Shown piece by piece: positions 1-6,668 of a DNA stretch of 64,000 bases (its first letter is position 1; the number at the start of each line of letters is the position of its first letter). The position numbers were made by a program, and so were the translations under genes. Under the pieces are notes generated by a model. It was not told where the DNA came from and searched no databases. It saw only the letters and a program-made list of their open reading frames with translations. This DNA comes from Candidatus Methanoperedens nitratireducens (GTDB lineage Archaea > Halobacteriota > Methanosarcinia > Methanosarcinales > Methanoperedenaceae), in assembly GCA_020724545.1 (NCBI GenBank), contig DYGR01000002.1, positions 1 to 64,000 on the forward strand. Reading direction: 5' to 3'.

Positions 1-70
1 CATCCGCATGGGGGCCTTCAGCTATCTTCTCCAGTATTTCATAATTAGGGATTGCAATTACAGTTTTCAT
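1..70 (-). CDS. N-terminal fragment of an unidentified protein
   Basis: The reverse strand reads an ATG at position 70 followed by 23 codons (begins MKTVIAIPNYEILEKIAEG) and leaves the window open. A purine-rich stretch precedes the ATG on the minus strand (AGGATGGAGGATATATG), giving a plausible GGAGG ribosome binding site. Only the first residues are visible, so the family cannot be assigned. Confidence 0.55.
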   Translation of the reverse strand, partial: MKTVIAIPNYEILEKIAEGPHAD

Positions 71-156
71 ATATCCTCCATCCTATCACATCTCCCATTT
101 TGACTGTGTATCTAAACATGCTATAAGAGACGAAGCCGTATATTAACATGACGGTA

Positions 157-182
157 ATATATATATATATATATATATATAT
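157..182. repeat. (AT)13 dinucleotide repeat
   Basis: An uninterrupted AT dinucleotide run of about 26 nt lies between the divergent ends of the partial gene at the window edge and the zinc-ribbon remnant. It is the only long microsatellite in the window and is likely to vary in length by slippage. Confidence 0.95.
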
Positions 183-197
183 GTCAATAATAGTTGT

Positions 198-374
198 TCA
201 TTCGTCTGTGGGAATATAAGTTTTATTCTTAGATCCGCAGCTATGACAGAGGATATATGAGTATCCATCTACCCATTTCCTCGCTGTCAGCATAGAGCCG
301 CAGATATGGCACTGCCTATTGTTTTTGAACGGGCTGTATCCCTCCTTTGAAAAGGAGGGGATTAGCCCTGATTT
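198..374 (-). pseudogene. Zinc-ribbon reading frame without a start codon
   Basis: On the minus strand an open frame follows a TAG and ends with TGA at 198-200. It encodes two CxxC knuckles 20 residues apart (CHICGSM ... LCHSCGS), typical of a small zinc ribbon, and ends ...KNKTYIPTDE. No ATG, GTG or TTG lies in frame before the first CxxC; the only internal ATG would cut off one knuckle. It is therefore either the tail of a degraded gene or uses a rare start. The 5' part of the frame coincides with a strong stem-loop. Confidence 0.4.
331..368 (-). terminator. Long stem-loop after the secreted repeat protein gene
   Basis: CCCTCCTTT (340-348) pairs with AAAGGAGGG (351-359) around a 2-nt loop, and an outer GGGCT (331-335) pairs with AGCCC (364-368). 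It sits about 20 nt past the stop codon of the minus-strand gene that ends at 390. The position fits a 3'-end hairpin, although archaeal termination does not need hairpins. Confidence 0.5.
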
Positions 375-389
375 ACCCTAAATTGCAGA

Positions 390-1451
390 TCAGTTTCCTG
401 AGATACTTACAGATATACCACCTGAATTTATGTAGATGCCGCTTGAATTTATGTAGATGCCGCTTGAATTTATGTAGATGCCGCTTGAGTTTATAGAGCT
501 TGAGTTTATAGAGCTTGAGTTTATAGAGACAGCACTGGAGCCTGATGCTACCGCGATAGCACCTGAAGACGACATAACTGAACTTGAGGGAGATGTATTC
601 TGAGAGGATCTGACAATCACCTGCTGCCTGGAATTGTTGGTCACAGAGACCACGGCCACGTTGCTCCCATCTCTTGTGATTACTGCATTGCCGCCATCTG
701 TGTACACAGAGGCATCTCCGTTAGCAATGCTAACTTTAACCTGACTTTCTCCTGAGGAACTGCTCGCCTCAATTATGCCCTGCTGGATTATGCTAACCTT
801 CCACAAGCTTTTCAATGCCTCTGATCTGTTCTTATGGTCCTCGATTATATCACTTGAATTCATGTAGATACCGCTTAAGTTTATAGAGACGCCATCGGAA
901 TTATCTATAGGGACAAGACCGGAGCCTGATGCTACCGCGATAGCACTTGAAGACGACACAACCGAACTTGAGGAAGATGTATTCTGGGAGGATCTGACAA
1001 TCACCTGCTGCCTGGAATTGTTGGTCACAGAGACCACGGCCACATTGCCCCCATCTCTTGTGATTACTGCACTTTTCAATGCCTCTATTCTGTTCTTATG
1101 ATCCTCTATTTTTTCCTTTATATCGATTCGGGTATTTTTGGTTTTATTGTCAGTGTCTCTTTCTATAATATCCTGGAGTTCCTCAAGCTGATTTGCATAT
1201 TCTTTCATAGCTCTTTCAAAGGCTTTTGAGCTATTCTCCACCCCTTCGGCTTCTTTTAGCCTTTCTTCTGCCATATCAAGCATCTTCTGGGCTTTATCTG
1301 TCTGGTCGGGCATCAAATGGAGGCTGAACTTTTCCATCCATATCTTCAAAGGATATACGAAACTTTCAGGTCCAATCCATCTGGAATCCTCTCTGGCAGC
1401 CCCTGTTTGGACTAGCAGAAGTACCGTTATTACTACTGCAACGGTTTTCAT
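390..1451 (-). CDS. Secreted Ser/Asn-rich repeat protein with DUF5667-like N-terminal domain
   Basis: The 353-residue product starts with a signal peptide (MKTVAVVITVLLLVQTGAA). Residues about 30-125 form a charged helical segment (FVYPLKIWMEKF..., then MLDMAEERLKEAEG) that resembles the DUF5667 helical-bundle domain of methanogen surface proteins. The rest is a low-complexity Ser/Asn/Val region with a large internal duplication: the block NVAVVSVTNNSRQQVIVRSS and the following Ser-rich block each occur twice. The C-terminus is built of SGIYIN repeats encoded by a 21-bp tandem unit (422-485) and a 15-bp unit (486-530). There is no C-terminal membrane anchor, so it may be released or held by other surface proteins. 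Function is unknown. Confidence 0.8.
   Translation of the reverse strand: MKTVAVVITVLLLVQTGAAREDSRWIGPESFVYPLKIWMEKFSLHLMPDQTDKAQKMLDMAEERLKEAEGVENSSKAFERAMKEYANQLEELQDIIERDTDNKTKNTRIDIKEKIEDHKNRIEALKSAVITRDGGNVAVVSVTNNSRQQVIVRSSQNTSSSSSVVSSSSAIAVASGSGLVPIDNSDGVSINLSGIYMNSSDIIEDHKNRSEALKSLWKVSIIQQGIIEASSSSGESQVKVSIANGDASVYTDGGNAVITRDGSNVAVVSVTNNSRQQVIVRSSQNTSPSSSVMSSSGAIAVASGSSAVSINSSSINSSSINSSGIYINSSGIYINSSGIYINSGGISVSISGN
422..530 (-). repeat. In-gene 21-bp and 15-bp tandem repeats
   Basis: Three adjacent copies of a 21-bp unit (CTTGAATTTATGTAGATGCCG on the plus strand, first copy slightly diverged) are followed by three copies of a related 15-bp unit (CTTGAGTTTATAGAG). Both are multiples of three and so expand the C-terminal SGIYIN/INSS peptide repeats without breaking the frame. 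Confidence 0.9.
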
Positions 1452-1691
1452 AAATTTCCTCCTTTTATTTCCTTCAATTCATTCTACTATTCTGTCTGTT
1501 AATTCCATTTTTCCTCTTGTAATGCTCACAAGTAATGCTTAACTTAAACAAGAAGGCAATGGAATTATATACCCCTGATTTACACTCCCATATAACGATC
1601 GCAAAGATAATAAATCTTGATGTCTATGTCCGCCTTAAGCGTTAACAAATTTTACATCTAAATAGTATAAGCAGTTTATATAGGAGATGAC

Positions 1692-2312
1692 ATGGGCGAA
1701 CAAAAAATAAAACTCTTCGGGATCTCAGGCAGCCCGAGAAAAGCCTCAACAGATTACATAATAAGAGAGTCGCTGCGGTACGCTTCAGAGAAATATCCTG
1801 CACAGACTGAATACTTCTCCTCTCAGGGAAAAAAATTAAACTTCTGCGTCCACTGTGATTACTGTATACGAGAAAAAAAAGGCTGTATCCATAGCGATGA
1901 CATGCAGCAGATTTATGAAAAACTTAAATGGGCTGATGCGCTCATAATCGGCACGCCCGTATATCAGGGGATGGCGAGCGGCCAGATAAAGGTGATAATG
2001 GACAGGTGCAGGGCTATAGCTGCACAGAATCCGCATTTTATTATGAATAAACCTGGTGCGGCAATCGCTGTCGGGGGCGACAGGATAGGCGGGCAGGAAC
2101 CCTCTATACAGGCTATACTCAATTTTTATGTCATAAATGAGGCAATCCCGGTGGGCGGCGGTTCCTTCGGGGCAAATCTGGGCGGTACGTTCTGGTCAAA
2201 AGACCTGGGGGCGAATGGCGTTAGAGATGACGAGGAAGGCTTAAAGAGCATGCGCAAGACTGTAAATAGATTGATGAAAATGGCTTTAATGCTAAAGAGC
2301 ATAAAGGATTGA
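1692..2312 (+). CDS. Iron-sulfur flavoprotein (Isf family)
   Basis: This 206-residue protein has a flavodoxin-like NADPH-dependent FMN reductase fold, with the FMN phosphate loop GISGSPRKASTDY at the N-terminus and a compact cysteine motif FCVHCDYCIREKKGC (CX2CX2CX6C) near residue 52. That spacing is the hallmark of methanogen iron-sulfur flavoproteins, which carry one 4Fe-4S cluster plus FMN and take electrons from ferredoxin. An AGGAG ribosome binding site precedes the ATG. It lies 21 nt upstream of the archaeoflavoprotein gene, so the two probably form a cytoplasmic electron-transfer pair. Confidence 0.9.
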   Translation: MGEQKIKLFGISGSPRKASTDYIIRESLRYASEKYPAQTEYFSSQGKKLNFCVHCDYCIREKKGCIHSDDMQQIYEKLKWADALIIGTPVYQGMASGQIKVIMDRCRAIAAQNPHFIMNKPGAAIAVGGDRIGGQEPSIQAILNFYVINEAIPVGGGSFGANLGGTFWSKDLGANGVRDDEEGLKSMRKTVNRLMKMALMLKSIKD

Positions 2313-2333
2313 GATATAACCACTGGTAATGCT

Positions 2334-2894
2334 ATGACCATAAGAATCGCATGGGGAATTACAGGCTGCGGCGATTATCTAAAAGAAAGTCTTGAGATAA
2401 TGAAAGAGGTAACTAAAGAGCATGATCTTGAGATAAGGGTATTTCTCTCCCGGGCAGGTGAGATGGTCGTAAAATGGTATAAGCTCTTTAATGATCTAAA
2501 ATCCAGTTTTCCCAAAACTTTTGTTGAAAAATCACCGAACATCCCATTTTTAGCAGGTGATCTGCAACTTGGTAAATATGATTTTCTCCTGATTATGCCC
2601 TCCACCTCCAATACAGTGGGGAAAATCACTGCCGGAATTTCGGACACCCTGCTGTCAAATGCAGCTGCGCTGGCCATGAAAGCAAAAGTGCCGGTCTATA
2701 TTTTTCCAGCAGATCAGAAAAAAGGCGAAATCACCACGGATCTGCCTGGTGGCAAAAAACTCACGCTCACAATGCGGGATATAGATATCGAGGCTGTGGA
2801 TAAACTGAGAAAAATGCCTGGAATAACTGTGATGGGGCATCCTGATGAGATAAGAGAAATCGTTAAAAGGCACATCGAGGACAAGAGATTATAG
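2334..2894 (+). CDS. afpA: Archaeoflavoprotein AfpA
   Basis: The 186-residue product begins IRIAWGITGCGDYLKESLEIM and contains the PSTSNTVGKI...GISDTLLSNA stretch characteristic of the flavoprotein (Dfp/AfpA-like) superfamily, which binds FMN in a Rossmann-like fold. In Archaeoglobus AfpA accepts electrons from an iron-sulfur flavoprotein, which matches the Isf gene immediately upstream. The stop codon overlaps the GTG start of the next gene by one base, pointing to one transcript. The physiological electron acceptor is not visible from sequence. Confidence 0.85.
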   Translation: MTIRIAWGITGCGDYLKESLEIMKEVTKEHDLEIRVFLSRAGEMVVKWYKLFNDLKSSFPKTFVEKSPNIPFLAGDLQLGKYDFLLIMPSTSNTVGKITAGISDTLLSNAAALAMKAKVPVYIFPADQKKGEITTDLPGGKKLTLTMRDIDIEAVDKLRKMPGITVMGHPDEIREIVKRHIEDKRL

Positions 2895-3532
2895 TGGATT
2901 TAAACTTCGCTTTATACTCGTTTATTGCAATTTTCATAATAGTGGACCCTGTAGCAAATGTGCCGATCTTCAGGGCAATTCTTTCTGATTTCAACAAGAA
3001 GAAACGCAGAGCTATGGTGAAAAAGGCAGTAATTATTGCAGCTATTATCCTGATTATCTTTACGCTTGTAGGAAATTCTATATTTCGCTACCTTGGTATA
3101 GAGATGTACTCTTTCAGAATAGCAGGGGGATTTCTTTTATTTATAATCTCCATGGAGATGCTTTTCGGTATGAGACCAAGCACCAAGAGCACTGCCAGAG
3201 AGGAGGAAGAGGCCATACATAAGGAGGATGTAGTCGTTACGCCGCTTGCGGTACCCCTTCTCACAGGGCCGGGGGCTATGACAACCAGTATAGTTCTCTT
3301 CAACACGGCAGAAGAAGTAACCGATCAGGCTCTCCTTTTTGTGAGTATTATTCTTGTATATCTTGTTTCATATTATATCCTGTCCAGATCTGATAAGGCT
3401 TTTGAAATCCTGGGTTATACAGGTACGATGGTCATTGTCAGGATAATGGGATTACTTCTTGCAGCCATATCTGTACAGTTCATTATCGCTGGAATCGAAG
3501 AGGCAATAATAAGTATAAGACCAAGGATTTAG
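2894..3532 (+). CDS. MarC family integral membrane protein
   Basis: This 212-residue protein has six predicted membrane segments and the MarC signatures IIVDPVANVPIF near the N-terminus and PLAVPLLTGPGAMTT in the centre. It starts at a GTG that overlaps the afpA stop. Despite the family name (multiple antibiotic resistance C), a transport substrate has not been established for MarC proteins. Translational coupling to the flavoproteins is suggestive but does not define its role. Confidence 0.85.
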   Translation: MDLNFALYSFIAIFIIVDPVANVPIFRAILSDFNKKKRRAMVKKAVIIAAIILIIFTLVGNSIFRYLGIEMYSFRIAGGFLLFIISMEMLFGMRPSTKSTAREEEEAIHKEDVVVTPLAVPLLTGPGAMTTSIVLFNTAEEVTDQALLFVSIILVYLVSYYILSRSDKAFEILGYTGTMVIVRIMGLLLAAISVQFIIAGIEEAIISIRPRI

Positions 3533-3570
3533 GTTTCCTGTCCCACAGGCAAAAAGAGGGGGAAATCCAC

Positions 3571-4692
3571 TCACTCCTTCAGCGTGAGGTAGTTGACGAA
3601 CCTCTGCTTGATCTCCCTGGCAGACAGAGGGATCTCCCTGCAAGCAGCATTTACAGGCTTTACAACCACATGAATAAAATTCGCCTTACGCAGTAAGGCC
3701 TGCTTCAATTCCTCTTCTGTATGTGCCTTTGTGGTATTTTTTATCCCGCTCGCCACTGCCAGAAGTTCAAGATCAACCTGAGTGCGTGTACAGGTCTCCT
3801 GATTTCCTGTTGAACCATACGCTGCATTGTCGATCGCTATTATACTCAGGTTCCCTGGATTATAAGCCCCGATGCAGCTCAGAGCATTAGGGTTCATAAG
3901 CAGGCTTCCGTCGCCATCGATCACATACACATGCCTTTTCTGTGCCATAGCCAATCCTGACCCGATAGGCGATACCAGACCCATAGAACCCATCATATAG
4001 AAATTAAGCTCCCTGTCCCTGATCTCGTATAATTCTTTAGCAGGGATACCAAGATTTGAGAGTATAATATCCTCACCTGCTGTGGATGCTAATACCTTAA
4101 TCGCCTCGTACCGCGTCATTACAGGTTCTTTAATTTCTGCTGTAAGATTCAATTCTGAGATCCTTGGGATTATCTCTAAAGGTGCAGGAACTTCGCCTGG
4201 AGATCCCTCCCACACAGCAGGGGATATAAGAAAAACATGCGGCTCTTCATTCTTAAAAGCATCCCTGATTGCAGGATCTATCTTATCCAGCTCATCCCTT
4301 GATTCGATCTTTGTGAACTTAACACCTGCAGCATCCAGGATAGCAGGCATCCTTTTTCCAGACAGCACCTGGGCTTCTATTGATTCCTTATAAATACCGC
4401 GCCAGCTTACAAGTACAGGCAGAGGTATACCATAGGTGAGATTGAGTGAGAGAAGCGCATTTATCATATTGCCGATACCTGTACTCTGGATAACCATAAC
4501 AGGTCTTTTGCCCCCAAGGTACGCGCCTGCACAGATCCCAACGCCGTTCTCCTCGCGTGTAAGTGGGATCGTCTTTATGCTTCTGCTGATCTGCGGTAGA
4601 AGCGCTTTTATCCTGTCGCATGGCAGCGTTACAGCAATATCTATGCTGTTGTTTTTGAGGATCTCAACTACCCTGTGTTCAGGACTATCTAT
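3571..4692 (-). CDS. comDE: Sulfopyruvate decarboxylase, fused alpha and beta subunits (ComDE)
   Basis: The 374-residue thiamine-diphosphate enzyme decarboxylates sulfopyruvate to sulfoacetaldehyde in coenzyme M synthesis. The N-terminal half (to about residue 170) is the alpha/pyrimidine-binding part with LTREENGVGICAGAYLGGKRP; the C-terminal half is the beta/diphosphate-binding part with GDGSLLMN and the NAAYGSTGNQ Mg-ThDP motif. Some methanogens have separate comD and comE; the single-chain form is typical of Methanosarcina relatives. The apparent start is TTG at 4695-4693, whose bases overlap the TGA of the upstream cysteate synthase gene (TTGA), so translation is probably coupled. The coordinate end given is the overlap; the TTG itself begins at 4695. 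Confidence 0.93.
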   Translation of the reverse strand: MDSPEHRVVEILKNNSIDIAVTLPCDRIKALLPQISRSIKTIPLTREENGVGICAGAYLGGKRPVMVIQSTGIGNMINALLSLNLTYGIPLPVLVSWRGIYKESIEAQVLSGKRMPAILDAAGVKFTKIESRDELDKIDPAIRDAFKNEEPHVFLISPAVWEGSPGEVPAPLEIIPRISELNLTAEIKEPVMTRYEAIKVLASTAGEDIILSNLGIPAKELYEIRDRELNFYMMGSMGLVSPIGSGLAMAQKRHVYVIDGDGSLLMNPNALSCIGAYNPGNLSIIAIDNAAYGSTGNQETCTRTQVDLELLAVASGIKNTTKAHTEEELKQALLRKANFIHVVVKPVNAACREIPLSAREIKQRFVNYLTLKE

Positions 4693-6017
4693 CAAGCCAG
4701 TACCTTTTTGCAGATTATTTCCTCAAGCGGGATATTTGCATTCTCTGCATATGCTGTCGGCTCTATCTTGCATGGGGAATAATCCATCTCAAGACGGCTT
4801 ACACCGCCGCCTGTTATATTCAACAGGATATGATCATCAACTCCAACCTGCTGGTTCTCCACAGCCTTTATTAAAGATGCGACCGCCACCCCTGCAGGCG
4901 GGAAAATATCTATACCTTCAAGGTGTTCAAACAGCTTCTGTGAAGCTATTGCTTCATTGTTTGAGATCCCGTACATTGTCCCATCTGTTGAACACAGTGC
5001 ATCGTACACACCGCCTCCTATGGAATACGGCGGTTCTCTGTTTGAGAGGATATCAGCATACATCTCATGGATGAGTTTCTTTGGATCGGGCATATCGATA
5101 TCCTTAATAATCTCGCGCCTTCCCGCCTTCCAGGCATTGAGCATGGGAGTAAAAGGCAGGTTCTGGGCAAGATGAAGCTCTGGCAATCTCATGCCGAACC
5201 GTCCATCCCCAAGCAGCCGCAGTGATGCTTCCCATGCTGAAATCCCGCCTGTTCCGCTGCCGATAGCCTGGAAATAATGATCGGGCATTCTTTTCATATG
5301 AAATGCAGCATCAAGCATTACAGTCCCCATCCCATCCCTGCGTGCCACATTCCTCGCGCCGCCTTCTGCCACCATGCCTGGAAGGGATGCAAGCCGCTCA
5401 GCAAGATGAATCGAATCTGTATAATCGCAGTTCTTTCCCATCTGTATAAGATGTACAGAATCAGAGGGCTCCTCTGGAAGCCACATCCTTGATATTCCGC
5501 TCTCTGGAACTATGATATATACCTCTATCCCTGTCAGGGCCGATGCATGGGCAAAAGCGCGCGCTGTATTTCCTGCCGAAGCCAGCACAAGTGAGCCTCC
5601 TGAATTCTTAAGTCTCTGGATAGTCGGGAAAGCTTCCAGTTCCTTGAAGCTGCATGTCTTTATAAAAGCCCCCCTCTCAGGCCAGTAACCATTAAAAGAG
5701 ATATATAGATTATTTAATCCAAGCTCTGCGGCAAGATCTATGCTTCTATAGGTAATCGGACCTGCATTTGATGTTATTATCTCATGTACAGGCAGCCAGT
5801 CATGGAATTTTCCCATTCCTGCAACGTCTTTTAATACGATTTGCTTGTTACTGTAATTCGCCCGCAGCAGCGCGCTGTCTGTCGGGCATTTCAGACGATC
5901 ATCAGAATAAACGCCAGAGCAGCCTGTGCAGACAAGGTTATATTTTGAACCCCCGGATAGAATCCTTGACTGAAATTGTAAAATATGCTCACCACATGCA
6001 GATTTACTATATATCAT
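4692..6017 (-). CDS. Cysteate synthase (threonine synthase paralogue)
   Basis: The 441-residue PLP enzyme is of the threonine-synthase type, with an N-terminal zinc-ribbon-like element (LVCTGCSGVYSDD...CP), the PLP-lysine segment NLYISFNGYWPERGAFIKT and the glycine-rich GSGTGGISAWEA loop. In Methanosarcinales this paralogue makes cysteate from phosphoserine and sulfite, the first committed step of the phosphoserine route to coenzyme M. The assignment rests on strict linkage to comDE: cysteate is transaminated to sulfopyruvate, the ComDE substrate. A classical threonine synthase is the alternative, but the neighbour and altered active-site context favour cysteate synthase. Confidence 0.88.
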   Translation of the reverse strand: MIYSKSACGEHILQFQSRILSGGSKYNLVCTGCSGVYSDDRLKCPTDSALLRANYSNKQIVLKDVAGMGKFHDWLPVHEIITSNAGPITYRSIDLAAELGLNNLYISFNGYWPERGAFIKTCSFKELEAFPTIQRLKNSGGSLVLASAGNTARAFAHASALTGIEVYIIVPESGISRMWLPEEPSDSVHLIQMGKNCDYTDSIHLAERLASLPGMVAEGGARNVARRDGMGTVMLDAAFHMKRMPDHYFQAIGSGTGGISAWEASLRLLGDGRFGMRLPELHLAQNLPFTPMLNAWKAGRREIIKDIDMPDPKKLIHEMYADILSNREPPYSIGGGVYDALCSTDGTMYGISNNEAIASQKLFEHLEGIDIFPPAGVAVASLIKAVENQQVGVDDHILLNITGGGVSRLEMDYSPCKIEPTAYAENANIPLEEIICKKVLA

Positions 6018-6191
6018 AATTAATTGTTTAACTTAGGTGAGTATTTATATCTTTCCATTTAAAGCATATTTTTTTCCAGAATAGGACACAAAATTATTTT
6101 TAGAATACTTTTGTCCGTCTTAAAAATTGCTTCCTAAACATTAGTTGTATGCGGCTAAGTAAATAGCCAGAGAGAAAAAAGGTAAATCAGT

Positions 6192-6659
6192 TCACTCATA
6201 TTCTATTGAGGGCTTTCCTGATCTTTTCTTGATTAGCCTATCCAGGGCATGGACAAATCCACTGTAGTACCTCTGACTCAGCACATTATTGAGTATGACC
6301 GGTTCGCCAACCTCAAGTGGTTCTAAAAACCAGTTCCTCTGTTTCTTATCTTGCACAGGTAGAACTACCTCGCCTTTAGGCGATTTAGATGAGGCATCCG
6401 GCGAAGTTTCGTCCAGGGGAATAACTGTGAAATAATTTTTTGTGATCAGGGGAGTCCCCCTACCCTCTAATTTCGATATAAATACGTTATCTTCATACGG
6501 CACTATGTTTGTATTCTTAGCTAGTGCCTCTCTATTCACTCCGATCTGATCGGGCTTTAAGTCTGTAGACTGTCCGCCAACTATGGTAACGTACCAGTGC
6601 TTAAGAGTCTCAACCGGATAAGGATATAGATTGCTTCTCATAGAAGTAGGTTTTATCAT
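6192..6659 (-). CDS. Hypothetical protein downstream of the UPF0182 gene
   Basis: The 155-residue product (starts MIKPTSMRSNLYPYPVETL) has no signal peptide, membrane segment or motif I recognise. It is soluble and mixed in charge, with a central stretch rich in beta-branched residues. Only 9 nt separate it from the stop of the large UPF0182 gene upstream on the same strand, so the two are probably co-transcribed. Function unknown. Confidence 0.7.
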   Translation of the reverse strand: MIKPTSMRSNLYPYPVETLKHWYVTIVGGQSTDLKPDQIGVNREALAKNTNIVPYEDNVFISKLEGRGTPLITKNYFTVIPLDETSPDASSKSPKGEVVLPVQDKKQRNWFLEPLEVGEPVILNNVLSQRYYSGFVHALDRLIKKRSGKPSIEYE

Positions 6660-6668
6660 TCATTGCTA

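Noticed and set aside
422-530. Tandem repeats as a CRISPR array
   Set aside because: Copies are head-to-tail without spacers and encode the SGIYIN peptide repeats of the secreted protein.
4692-6017. Ordinary threonine synthase
   Set aside because: The gene is translationally coupled to comDE and matches the cysteate-synthase paralogue of Methanosarcinales; hom at 51.6 kb is not linked to it.
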